A stretch of DNA of 64,000 nt, from contig NC_089767.1 in the NCBI RefSeq assembly GCF_040412425.1, forward strand, positions 42,695,509 to 42,759,508, given 5' to 3'. The translations under genes were made by a program, and so were the position numbers. Shown here in pieces: positions 38,851 through 51,606 of the stretch; within the stretch, counting starts at the first letter, position 1, and each line of letters opens with the position of its first letter. Origin of the DNA: Macrobrachium rosenbergii (lineage: Eukaryota > Arthropoda > Malacostraca > Decapoda > Palaemonidae). The notes under the pieces are model-generated. The model searched no databases. It was not told the origin of the DNA and saw only the letters and a program-made list of their open reading frames with translations.

Positions 38851-38908
<58 letters not shown>
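38641..38908. repeat. (GA)n and (CT)n arrays in opposite orientation
   Basis: GA at 38641-38661 and 38727-38788, then CT at 38854-38908. The GA and CT blocks are complementary and separated by 65 bp, so they could fold back. Confidence 0.93.
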
Positions 38909-38912
<4 letters not shown>

Positions 38913-39031
38913 TCTAATATAAGGAATTGCAGTTTTACATATACATGTATGTCTGCATATTTTCATACATGTATGTATGTGTGTCTGTGTGATTGTATGC
39001 ATACATATACTGTATATATACATATACATAC

Positions 39032-39036
<5 letters not shown>

Positions 39037-39101
<65 letters not shown>
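39037..39101. repeat. (AAT)n microsatellite
   Basis: Clean AAT array of about 21 units. Confidence 0.95.
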
Positions 39102-39366
39102 TTTCTAATTTCACATGTCGTTGTACTCCAGACTTCAGTTAACTCGTTCTCTTTACAAACAATCCTCCCCTATTTTTCCATGAAATTTCTAACTATATTT
39201 ACTCATTTTCTTCATGAACTATCCTTTTCTTCGCCTGCAAAACTGGTTCACGGTATCATGGAAATCGAATGGGATAACAAAAGTCCATAACAAAAGGAAA
39301 CTCGAGCTAGAAATATGGGGGTAGCAGCCTTGGAGATTCTTCTATTGAAAGTTCGTAGCTGTGCTT

Positions 39367-39368
<2 letters not shown>

Positions 39369-39429
<61 letters not shown>

Positions 39430-39481
39430 TTAATAATTATTATTATTATTATTATTATTATCATTATTATTATTATTATTA
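39369..39481. repeat. (AAT)n then (ATT)n inverted pair
   Basis: AAT array to about 39428, then a switch to ATT to 39481. The two halves are complementary with almost no loop. Confidence 0.94.
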
Positions 39482-39766
39482 TACAGAAAAACAGTACATA
39501 AAAAAATTCTCATATAAATTTAAGAAGAGAGTAGTTCAAAGGAAAAACAAGTCATAATTCATCCAATGAATCTGGGAGATAATTGGTGCAATTCTGCGAA
39601 GAACAGAGGAAAAACTCCAAAGGTACTAAATCCTTCTTGGAAGCCAGGTGCGGACCAGGTGTTTCAGTGTCCTCTTAATCAAAAGGAGAATAGGACGTAT
39701 AAGAAAGCAAGAAAGTCTAATCTCTTGAGTGTCACATTTTATATATATGTATATACATACACATAT

Positions 39767-40102
39767 GTCTTCTAAAAACAAGCCTTCATGTCTACGCATT
39801 TATTTTTCTTTTTTTTTTCCATGCAAGCATATTGTTTTAGGGACACTTCTTAGGGAGGGTCATGACCTTTTTCCTTCTTGAAGATTCAGCTGCTTTACGA
39901 AAACTGTATCTCAGTCCTATTATTGCGATTTTCCCCCATTATTTGTTCCCAGACTTGCTCGCCTTTCTTTCGGCATTGCTACAGTAATCTGTTAGACATG
40001 TTTGTTTCGCCTGCAGGAATTCTTCGTTATTTTTATTTAGGATATTTGTGGTGATGAAGATATGCATATATATAATATATGTATAACCTAATATTATTCA
40101 TA

Positions 40103-40163
<61 letters not shown>

Positions 40164-40722
40164 TTTTAACCTAAGCGCCTTTCTCCTTTCATGTTTTCTC
40201 ACACTCATTTCATCAAACTCAATTATCTGAATTACATATACAGCATAACTTTCCTCCCTCTCTCTCCAATTTATATCGATATCGACCCGTTTTTCAATCT
40301 AATAATCAACAGCTATGCAGCGCCCCCTCGTTTACTCTCTCGTCTTAATTTAGCAAACTTTTCCTCTGTTTTCCCCCAAGTACATTTACAGGTATTCAAA
40401 CCACATATTTCCAGCAGTTAAATCCCTTTCCAAAGACACTTACACAAGTCTCTCCAGTCTCATTTACTCCAGCTCTCCATTTCTACAACATGGTCATTTA
40501 TTTCTCTCAGCAACCATTGAGTTTAAATCACCTAACTGCCACCCTCTCCAATCACAGCCAGGTATGCTGGTTCACTTTTTAAAAATATTTTTTTTTTACT
40601 AATTCTTTTTTGTTCCTGGACGTACGAGTATACTCTATCTATTACACAATATACACATTTACATGTTCACTTTTCCAAAAATATTTTTTTAATTCATCTC
40701 TGTTCCTGGGTGTACGAGTATA
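39767..40722 (+). repeat. Left arm of about 1-kb inverted repeat
   Basis: Reverse complement of 41076-42142 over the whole arm. Landmarks in order: CTTCATGTCTACGCATTTAT, AGGGTCATGACC, TTGTTTCGCCTGCAGGAATT, a TA array (40090-40159), TTCATCAAACTCAATT, CGATATCGACCCGTTTTTCA and two tandem copies of a segment ending GTACGAGTATA. No recognisable coding content. Confidence 0.93.
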
Positions 40723-40902
40723 TAAAGCTCTGTCAACTACCTCTGTATTCAGTGTGAACTTGAAAATGTAGAATGAACTACGAAAGTACTTGTTCCAAGT
40801 CCTGGTTTTCACTCACTTTCTGAGGTGGATTTTTTATTATATTCTCAAGCACGCGTTTATTCGTTCTACACTGGACACACATTTATATATATGTATATAA
40901 AT

Positions 40903-40939
<37 letters not shown>

Positions 40940-40950
40940 TTATATATATT

Positions 40951-41024
<74 letters not shown>

Positions 41025-41075
41025 TAAATTATATATATATACACTCACACAAAATGTGTAAATTATGTAATAGAG
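40723..41075. other. Spacer between inverted-repeat arms
   Basis: 353 bp of low-copy sequence plus an interrupted TA array at 40885-41040. There is no open gene. Confidence 0.85.
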
Positions 41076-41693
41076 TATACTCGTACACCCAGGAACAGAG
41101 ATGAATGAGAGTAAAAAAATATTTTTTGGAAAAGTGAACATGTAAATGTGTATATTGTGTAATAGATAGAGTATACTCGTACGTCCAGGAACAAAAAAAG
41201 AATTAGTAAAAAAAAATACTTTTTAGGAAAAGTGAACCAGCATACCTGGCTGTGATTGGAGAACCAGAAAAGGGTGGCAGTGCCAGGTGATTTAAACTCA
41301 ATGGTTGCTGAGAGAAATAAATGACCATGTTGTAGAAATGGAGAGCTGGAGTAAATGAGACTGGAGAGACTTGTGTAAGTGTCTTTGGAAAGGGATTTAA
41401 CTGCTGGAAATATGTGGTTTCCAAAGAATACCTGTAAATGTACTTGGGGGAAAACAGAGGAAAAGTTTGCTAAATTATGGGCTTGTAAAGAGACGAGAGA
41501 ATAAACGAGGGGGCGCTGGAGGCATAGCTGTTGATTATTAGATTGAAAAACGGGTCGATATCGATATAAATTGGAGAGAGAGGAAGTGAAAGTTATGCTG
41601 TATATGTAATTCAGACAATTGAGTTTGATGAAATGAGTGTGAGAAAAACATGAAAGGAGAAAATAGGTAAAATACGCGCTTAGGTTAAAAGTG

Positions 41694-41768
<75 letters not shown>

Positions 41769-41784
41769 GAATAATATATGAATA

Positions 41785-41821
<37 letters not shown>

Positions 41822-42142
41822 ATATATCTATCATCATCACACAAAAATATCCTAAATAAAAATAACGAAGAATTCCTGCAGGCGAAACAAACATGTCTAA
41901 CAGATTACTGTAGCAATGCCGAAAGAAAGACAAGCAAGTCTGGGAACAAATAATGGGGGAAAATCGCAATAATACGACTGAGATACAGTTTTCGTAAAGC
42001 AGCTGAATCTTCAAGAAGGAAAAAGGTCATGACCCTCCCTAAGAAGTGTCCCTAAAACAATATGCTTGCATGTGGGGAAAAAAAAAAAAGAAAAATAAAT
42101 GCGTAGACATGAAGGCTGTTAGACCGACAACTATTAGAAGAC
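41076..42142 (-). repeat. Right arm of about 1-kb inverted repeat
   Basis: Inverse of 39767-40722. It is longer because its TA array (41699-41830) is larger and because of small insertions, including one beside GCTAAATTATGGGC. A 233-codon frame lies on the - strand here, but the equivalent frame in the left arm is broken and the peptide is not recognisable, so I do not call it a gene. Confidence 0.93.
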
Positions 42143-42836
42143 AAAAACAGAAAAATATAGATAATGTAAAACTGAAACTATAAAAAATAGAAAACATAGA
42201 CTTAAAAATTAAAGAACGGCTAAAAATAAATGAATAGAATAGATGAAAAGACCCGAAACATCAGGTTGGTAAAAGCCACGGTAAAGGGTACATATCACCC
42301 CATTATTTGAGAACACTGGTTATACAGTAACCGCCCCGAGAGAGAAGGGCACGCTCGGCAAGTGACATAACCCACCCCACCCCCTACCCACACTCGCGCG
42401 CCCACGAACACCCCAAAATCTCCAATCAATTAAGCAAAACACGACTGAAAGGAAGGGGATGCTCTAAACGGCCCGAATCGCCCAAACAACATAATGATTC
42501 GCGTGTAAACTGGATGACAGGCGACCGTGAATGGCATTAGCAGAAATGAGGAGGATGATGATAATTATGATAATTAGCCCTTTCTATTGTTAATCTTCAT
42601 CAAACGGGCGGATAATTTGGGATATACCTGTCGGAGATCAATCGATGGTGTATAATTTGGTAACAGGAGACCGCGCTGCTTTGAAATTCTCCCCTCCGTC
42701 GATAGATGAGAAGGGAGGTTTATGTTACGCCACAGTGCAGTGCAATAATCGTGGACCAGATTCATGGAAGTGTTCCATTACTGCCTATGTTAAGATGGTT
42801 AAACTTGAGCTAAGTTAACCCAGTGATTATTGGGTA
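42143..42836. other. Low-copy, GC-richer island
   Basis: Non-repetitive, with CAATCAATTAAGC, GATAATTATGATAATTAG and AGATCAATCGATGG words. No frame longer than about 60 codons. Candidate conserved non-coding sequence. Confidence 0.35.

Positions 42837-42870
<34 letters not shown>
42837..42870. repeat. (ATT)n microsatellite
   Basis: Clean ATT array of about 11 units. Confidence 0.93.
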
Positions 42871-42872
<2 letters not shown>

Positions 42873-42884
42873 GAGCTATGCTGC

Positions 42885-43290
42885 GCTGGAACCAGGCGTT
42901 GCCCGTCATGTCTACCCTACCCTACCGATCCCCTACATCCCCCGCTCCCACCCGGGGCGGACAAACAGGTTTGCAAGAGGATGGTGGGTGTCTCCCCTAC
43001 CCTTCCGATCGCCTACCTCCCCCGTCCCCATCCAGGGCGGACAAACAGGTTTGCAAGAGGAGGGTGGATGTCTCCCCTACACTCCCGATCCCCTACCTAC
43101 CCCGCTATCACCCGGGGCGGACAAACAGGTTTGCAGGAGGAGGGTGGATGTGTCATGTCTCCGCTACCCTTCTGATCCCCTCCCCTCCCCGCCCCCACCC
43201 GGGGTGGACAAACAGGGTTGCAGCGAGGTGGGTGGGTGGCTGTGTCATGTCTCCCATACTGTCCCCCCGGGGAAGGACAAACAAGATCCA
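42885..43290. repeat. 80-bp GC-rich satellite array
   Basis: About five units. CGGACAAACAGG recurs at 42959, 43039, 43119, 43206 and 43275 (spacing 80, 80, 87, 69), with TACCCTTCCGATCCCCTAC and GCAAGAGGAGGGTGG between. 80 is not a multiple of 3, so the same peptide appears in all three frames and leaves overlapping open frames of 150-170 codons. No known protein. Confidence 0.93.
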
Positions 43291-43700
43291 CTAGGATTTT
43301 ATTATTATAGATTATTATTCAGCGAATTATGAAAAAAATAACTTTAAAATGCACACGTGGATGAAAAAAAAAACTATCAAGATTTTCGGAAGCGTCCGTT
43401 TGGTTTAAAATACACGAACGAAACAGGAGCATCCAAAAATCTCAAGAATTTGGTATAAAGAATAATTTTAGACCTCGTTCAGCTCCACGCCCTAAGTATG
43501 AAGCCCGTCAAGTCTCTATTCCTAGGCAGAAGGGGCGTCTCACCATCGTCAGATTATAAATGACGAGAGGACAATTTCCAATAGGACTCCGCAGGAACCA
43601 TGGTATTAGAGATCCCGTATCAGAATTACGTCTTTGAATTAGAAGTGATATTCATCGAATTATGGTGAAGTATATAGGATAAGTTGAGAACGGTTTGAAG

Positions 43701-43702
<2 letters not shown>
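43291..43702. other. Low-copy sequence, no gene seen
   Basis: No recognised repeat or domain. Confidence 0.45.

Positions 43703-43762
<60 letters not shown>
43703..43762. repeat. (AAT)n microsatellite
   Basis: Clean AAT array of about 19 units, followed by a short AAT block at 43788-43805. Confidence 0.95.
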
Positions 43763-43805
43763 GAAAGTCAGAAATATAATAAAATTTAATAATAATAATA
43801 ATAAT

Positions 43806-43865
43806 AGAGAGAGAGAGTCAGAGAGAGAGAAAGAATTAGAAGAAAGAGTAGACCAGAGATGGAGC

Positions 43866-43923
<58 letters not shown>

Positions 43924-43948
43924 TAGAAGAAAGTAGATATACAAACCA

Positions 43949-44000
<52 letters not shown>
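43806..44000. repeat. Higher-order (GA)n plus spacer array
   Basis: GA arrays follow two related spacers (TTAGAAGAAAG, TAGACC/TAGATA, CAAAATG). The unit is about 100 bp. Confidence 0.88.
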
Positions 44001-44001
<1 letters not shown>

Positions 44002-44381
44002 ACCATCCCAGGAAGCCTTTCAGGCAAGGCCCCTGGAGAAACCGAGTAAGAATTATCAATTATCGTCTATTCCCTCCTCCAGCGCTATTATCCCGCTAGA
44101 GCGGCGCTGATACGCTCCGTAACTTTCCTCCCAGAGGAGCCGAACAGCACGTAGCATTCCTAATATACGAAAGTTTTCAGGCCTGCCTGAATATTCCTCG
44201 CAGGAAAAAAATAAAAAGTGGAAAATCTTGCCCGTTTCTGGGGGTCTCCGCCGGGAACTGATTCACCCGGAGGGGAATTCCGCTCGGTGGGAGAGTGAGA
44301 AGAGAAAAATGATAGGTTAAGCTCTGCAAAAATGAAAATAATAAACAAGGAAAAATTGCGACGATTAAATAAAAATAAAAA
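44001..44381. other. Low-copy, GC-richer island
   Basis: Non-repetitive, with no gene or recognised family. Confidence 0.35.
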
Positions 44382-44763
44382 TGAGTAAAAATTTCGCCGA
44401 AGTTTCTTCGGCGTAATCGAGTTTTCCGTACAGCGTATAATGCTGTATGAAACTCTCAGCCACGGCCCGTGAAAGTCTCAGCCACGGTGAATGAAACTCT
44501 CAGCCGCGGATCATGAAACTTTCAGCCACGGCCCGGTGCCAGGCGCACGATCATGGTTAACTTTAACCTTAAATAAAATAAAAACTACAGAGGCTAGAGG
44601 GCTGCAATTTGGTATGTTTGATGTTTGGAGGGTGGGTGATCAAGATAGCAATTTTTAGCTCTCTAGGCTCAGTAGGTTTTAAGATCTGAGGACGGATGGA
44701 AAAAAGTGCGGCCTGACAGACAAATATCCATCTCAAAAGTTTTCTTTTAAAGAAAACTAAAAA
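44382..44763 (+). repeat. Family H copy 17, hairpin 2 deleted, internal amplification
   Basis: Hairpin 1 is present (44394-44414). Hairpin 2 is lost between GTATAAT words. The CTCAGCCACGG/GAAACT segment is repeated four times at 44450-44531, versus once or twice in other copies. The central near-palindrome has several mutations. Confidence 0.92.
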
Positions 44764-45530
<767 letters not shown>

Positions 45531-45659
45531 ACAACACTGAGTATCTTCTCTTTTATTTCATACTTTTGTTTATAAAATTATATATAACTGTTACCAAGTA
45601 AATATCTCTTATTAAAAAATAAATAAAATTTCAATATTAGTAATTTTGATGTAGATGAC

Positions 45660-45775
45660 GAAAACCATACCTGTAAAAAATTTTTGAATATATTGCCAAA
45701 AAAGTACTCAAATTACACCAAAGAGAAATTTTTAAATATAATTCCAAAAAATACTCAAATTATACCAAAGAGCAG
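45660..45775. repeat. Duplicated segment of about 50 bp
   Basis: TTTTGAATATATTGCC-AAAAAAGTACTCAAATTACACCAAAGAG is repeated once with changes, at 45681 and 45731. Confidence 0.75.
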
Positions 45776-46028
45776 ATTGCAAAATATCTGAAAGCAAAGT
45801 CTGCAGTACAAATGTTGCATTACTCGCAAATGTTGACTTACACATTTCTTGACTCTGTTACCAACTCAACAGGTGCGTCTACAAGTGCATGAATAAATAA
45901 ACGGACACATGCAGCCACATTTGATTGTTCTTCAATACGCTCACGCAGGCGAAACTAATGCCGTCTCCAAAGCGTAAAATGAGACCAGTAAGTGTTGGCT
46001 TACACTTGAACGGAATGTTCGCGCGCGC

Positions 46029-46152
46029 GCACACAATCGCACACACACACACACACATATATATGTATATATATTTATATGCATATCTATATACACACAC
46101 TCTATATATATAAATACATATATATATATATATAAATATAAATATATATATA

Positions 46153-46244
<92 letters not shown>
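46029..46244. repeat. Compound (CA)n-(TA)n microsatellite
   Basis: CA array, interrupted TA, then about 90 bp of clean TA (46155-46244). Confidence 0.95.
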
Positions 46245-46251
<7 letters not shown>

Positions 46252-46504
46252 CATATAAAACAAAATTCGCCAGATCCTTGACTTTACCATTTATCTCTCT
46301 GACGTCAAGGGGGACTGACGTCACTCAAGCCGTGTTACAACAAGATCTGGATACAGCCCGTATTCTCCCTCTGAAAAACTGTATTCACAGCCCGGGAGAG
46401 ATACACGGCCGCTTGCCGTGTTCTTGGGAGAACTTTTCAATATCGGGGACACTAGTTGCTTGTCGGGGAGACACGGAAAGAAGGCGAGAGATTCTCCGCT
46501 GAAC
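46245..46504. promoter_or_regulatory. Candidate regulatory island with paired CRE palindromes
   Basis: Two perfect TGACGTCA words at 46300-46307 and 46316-46323, start-to-start 16 bp, in non-repetitive sequence of balanced composition. CREB/ATF proteins bind this word. The rest of the block also contains CACGGCCGCTTGCCGTG, an imperfect palindrome. No gene start is visible, so function is only inferred. Confidence 0.3.
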
Positions 46505-46955
46505 GTAATTGAGTTCATTTCTGAATACACTTATGTACTCTAATTTATGAATACACCTGAGTGCTGTAACCTATGAATACAACAGAGTAATTTAATTTAT
46601 GAATACACTTATGTACTCTATTTTTTAATACACCTGAGTACTCTAAGCTATGAATAAAGTCGAGTACGGTATTCTGATTTCTGAATACACTCATGTACTC
46701 TAATTATGAATACACTTGAGTAGTCTAATCTATGAATACAGTAGAGCAATCTAATTTCTGAATACACTTATGTACTCTAATTTATGAATACACCCGAGTA
46801 CTTTAATCTATGAATACAATAGAGTAATTTCATTCCTGAATACACTTACGTACTCTAATTTCTGAATACACTTATGTACTCTAATTTCTGAATACACTTA
46901 TGGACTCTAATCTATGAATACAATAGAGTACTCTAATCTATGAGTACACCAAAAA
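46505..46955. repeat. 26-bp minisatellite
   Basis: About 17 units of TGAATACACTTATGTACTCTAATTTA and related types (ATGAATACAATAGAGTAATTT). Unit types follow each other in a three-unit order of about 78 bp in part of the array. Confidence 0.9.
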
Positions 46956-47214
46956 AAAAAAAATCCAAAATTCTTAAAAACGAAAATAACATCACAAAAT
47001 ATACCCAACTGACCGAGCGGGGCACGACTCTCCCCAAAGTTCAACGCCCTAATGTTTATTCTGATGCAACAAACTGCATGCATAATTAAGTAAGGTGATA
47101 TTCATTTCATTCTTTCATGCATAAAAAAAGACGACAGGAAGTTGAAGCAGTTCTGCAACAAATATTTAGATTAATAATAAATAATAAATAAATAAATAGA
47201 AAAATAATCACTGG
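46956..47214. other. Low-copy sequence
   Basis: A-rich with an AAAT repeat at 47170-47200. No gene seen. Confidence 0.45.
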
Positions 47215-47520
47215 AATGGAATATGTAAAGTTTAGGTCAAAGGCCAAGCACTGGGACCTATGAGGTCATTCAGCGCTGGAAGGAAATTGAGAGTAAGAGG
47301 TTTGAAAGGTGTAACGGGAGGAAAACCTCAAAGCAGTTGCACCATGTAAAATAATTACTAGAAGACGGTGCATAGCATGATGGAAGAAAGAGAATATGAA
47401 AGGAGGTACAATAAAGGGAATGAAGGGAGTTGCAGGCAGCTAGGGACCGAAGGGACGCTGCAAAGAACCTTTGGTAATGCCTACAGTGCGCCCCATGACA
47501 GCGCTCCTCCCCTGCAGGGA
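47215..47520 (+). repeat. Family S1 SINE-like copy, full length
   Basis: From TGGAATATGTAAAGTTTAGG to CGCTCCTCCCCTGCAGGG. It contains the shared CCAAGCACTGGGACCTATGA and AATGCCTACAGTGCGCC. The shared Arg-rich frame is closed by a stop after the GCACCATGTA change. Confidence 0.88.
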
Positions 47521-48821
<1,301 letters not shown>

Positions 48822-48885
48822 GAATTTCAAAGTCAATGGCTTCTGTGGTGGGCTTGTTCCGTATGAATAGGGTTCATCTTTTTGG

Positions 48886-48974
<89 letters not shown>

Positions 48975-49056
48975 TTTAAACGATAATTCGGTATAATCTG
49001 TTCTTTTAAAAGCGGTTCAAAAACTACAATTCAATTGTTTTGTATCTCTAGCTTAT

Positions 49057-49126
<70 letters not shown>

Positions 49127-49222
49127 GCTGAAGAAGGGAGCTGAGCAGGCTCTCGAAAGCTCCTGGAATTTATTTTATTTGTAAATACAGCAATTTACAT
49201 AAATGTGGATTTTGTATTTTAT

Positions 49223-49296
<74 letters not shown>

Positions 49297-49300
49297 TAAT
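48822..49300. repeat. Family N fragment and three (AAT)n arrays
   Basis: A family N fragment (48822-48884; GTGGGCTTGTTCCGTATGAA) lies inverted relative to 16.2-16.6 kb. AAT arrays are at 48887-48973, 49061-49124 and 49225-49295. The segment between the first two (TTTTAAAAGCGGTTCAAAAA, ACTACAATTCAATTG) is repeated after the third array at 49325-49383. The middle segment contains CTGAAGAAGGGAGCTGAGCA. Confidence 0.88.
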
Positions 49301-49483
49301 TTTTTGAAAATAATTCTGAAGGTTTTTTTAAAAGCGGTTCAAAAACTACAATTCAATTGTTCTGTATCTGTAGCTCACCTGAATGATATTTGCCGACATT
49401 CGTTTCGAAATGAACGGCCAAATTCTCTAATCCGTGTCATTAACACAGGAAACTCAACAGTTTTCCAATGAATTAATCTCCAC

Positions 49484-49499
49484 CTTAGCAGGTTGGCGC
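49484..49499. repeat. Left target-site duplication
   Basis: CTTAGCAGGTTGGCGC, repeated exactly at 49776-49791. Confidence 0.9.
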
Positions 49500-49775
49500 G
49501 TTTAGTTCTTCGCTGGGTGAGCGGGTTCCGTTTTCAGCTACCACTCTGATGGTCGCGAGTTCGAATCTCCGAGCGGCCAGTGAACAACAAGAGAAATTTG
49601 TTTCTGGTGATAGAAATTCATTTCTCGCTATAATGTGGTTCGGATTCCACAATAAGCTGTAGGTCCCGTTGCTAGGTAACCAATTGGTTCTTAGCCACGT
49701 AAAATAAGTCTAATCTTCGAGCCCTAGGAGAGCTTTAATCAGCTCAGTGGTCTGGTTAAACTAAGATATACTTAA
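49500..49775 (+). mobile_element. tRNA-derived SINE with perfect target duplication
   Basis: A 276-bp insertion. The head has an A-box-like TCGCTGGGTGAGCGG (49518-49533) and a B box GAGTTCGAATCTCC (49557-49570), so it is tRNA-derived and would be transcribed by RNA polymerase III. The body includes GTAGGTCCCGTTGCTAGGTA and TTCTTAGCCACGTAAAATAA. The tail is AAACTAAGATATACTTAA, without poly-A. I recall this body as common in decapod sequence but cannot verify that. The exact 16-bp flank points to LINE-driven insertion, probably recent. Confidence 0.9.
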
Positions 49776-49791
49776 CTTAGCAGGTTGGCGC
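49776..49791. repeat. Right target-site duplication
   Basis: Exact copy of 49484-49499. Confidence 0.9.
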
Positions 49792-49827
49792 TGAGGTTAA
49801 TTAAAAAACATTAAAATACTTTCATGA

Positions 49828-50127
49828 ATTGAACTGAATTGAATATACAGTAGAATTTAGGCCAAAGGCCAACCACTGGGACCTATGAGGTCACTCAGCG
49901 CTGAAAGGTTTGAAAGGTGTAACAGGTGGAAGGCCTCGCAGTTGCACTATGAATCAACTGCTAGGAGAGGGCGGGAAGTAAGATGGAAGAAAAATATAAA
50001 CGGAGATACAGTAAAAGTAACGAAAGGGGTTGCAGCTAGGGGCCTAAGGAAGGCAAGCTGCAAAGAACCTTAAGTAATGCCTACAGTGCACCGCATGAGA
50101 TGTACTGACGGCACTAACCCCCTCCCA
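49828..50127 (+). repeat. Family S1 SINE-like copy, full length
   Basis: From GAATTGAATATACAGTAG to CACTAACCCCCTCCC. It lies 36 bp after the SINE's right flank. A 62-codon frame (49885-50073) shares an Arg-rich peptide with the 58.8 kb copy. Confidence 0.88.
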
Positions 50128-50229
50128 AAAAACATATGTTTAACCGAAATTCTGCGTGAGATAGTTTCTTTAAAAAAAACTGTGACATAAAAATGAATTT
50201 CTGGGAATCTCAAGTTGCCGTTGGAAATG

Positions 50230-50552
50230 TTCTACTTTTTCTGTCCGCCCTCAGATCCTAAAAACTACTAAGGCTAGAGGGCTGCAAATTGTTGTGTTGA
50301 TCATCCATCCTCCAATCATCAAACATACCAAATTGCAGCCCTCTAGCCTCAGTAGTTTTTATTTTATTTAAGGGTAAAGTTAGCCGTAATCGTGCTTCTG
50401 GCAACGATATAGGATAGGCCACCACCGGGCCTTAGTTAAAGTTTTATACCCTGAGATCACCGAAAGATAGATCTATTTTCGGTAGCCTTGATTATACGCT
50501 GTACGGAAAACTCGCTTGGGCCGAAGTAACTTCGGCGCCTTTTTTACTTGTT
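50230..50552 (-). repeat. Family H copy 18, 3' truncated
   Basis: Antisense, from one iteron to hairpin 1 (about 50517-50538). The terminal hairpin and most iterons are missing. The CCGCGG stem segment is deleted. Confidence 0.91.
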
Positions 50553-51053
50553 TTATTACATGAATGACTGTTTAAAAAAATGAATTTTTTTATTGTATCA
50601 AACTTGGTTAATAAGTAGGTAAAGATAGACAGAAATGATAAAAATTCCCATAGGAGAAAATTATGAAATATTATATATCAACAGTGGAAAAACGGACCAA
50701 AGATCCTCAAGAAGAATATTAAATGAAACATCATATTTGCTATCGAGAAAGCAAACAGTTTTCTATCAAGATGATAAAGAAAATTTTCAGAGGGGCACGA
50801 ATCGCAAAACTACTTTACGGAAAATAAATTCAATGAAACAAAATTTAGTTATTGGCTGAAAATCGCTTTTCATAAAAGCCATTTACCAAATAAAATTCCT
50901 GAGATAAATTATGAATACAAAATAACAAAAAATAAAAAAAAAATTCTCGAAAAAGATACTGAAGAAAAATAAACATACTCTTAATATATCCGGAACCTTT
51001 TTATTCCAATTATTTTCAACGTATATAACGATCGCCACGTGTGTGTGTGTGTG
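50553..51053. other. Low-copy AT-rich sequence
   Basis: A 74-codon + frame is not recognisable. No gene called. Confidence 0.45.
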
Positions 51054-51255
51054 TGTCTCTCTCTCTCTCCCCCTGAATCTTTCTCTCTCTCTCTTCCTGC
51101 CCCTGAATCTTTCTCTCGGTCTCTCTTTCTCTCCCTGAATCTTTCTCTCTTTTTCTCGGTATCTCTTTCTCTCCCTGAATCTTTCTCTCGGTCTCTTTCT
51201 TCCCTGAATCTCCCTCTCTCTCACTCTCCCTGAACGTCTCTCTCTCTCCCCTGAA

Positions 51256-51325
<70 letters not shown>

Positions 51326-51412
51326 CCTGAATTTTTCTCTCTCTCCTTTCTCTCCTGAATCTTTCTCTCTTCCTCCCTCTCGGTCTCTCTTTCTCCCCTG
51401 AATCTCTCTTTC

Positions 51413-51458
<46 letters not shown>

Positions 51459-51490
51459 TGAATCTTTCTCTTTTCTTTCTCTCCCATGAA

Positions 51491-51541
<51 letters not shown>

Positions 51542-51606
51542 CCTTGAATCTTTCTCTCTTTCTCTCTCTCCCCTGAATCTTTCTCTCTCTCTCTCTCGCT
51601 CTCTCC
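51054..51606. repeat. (CT)n-rich minisatellite
   Basis: About 14 CT blocks separated by CCCTGAATCTTTCTCT-type words, with units of about 25-75 bp. The long Arg-Glu-rich - frames (155-241 codons) are translations of the array. Confidence 0.93.

Noticed and set aside
41063..41764. 233-codon frame on the - strand
   Set aside because: Starts in a TA array and lies in one arm of the inverted repeat. The matching frame in the other arm is broken and the peptide is not recognisable.
42823..43332. 169-codon Pro-rich frame
   Set aside because: An 80-bp satellite that is open in several frames; no single frame is favoured.
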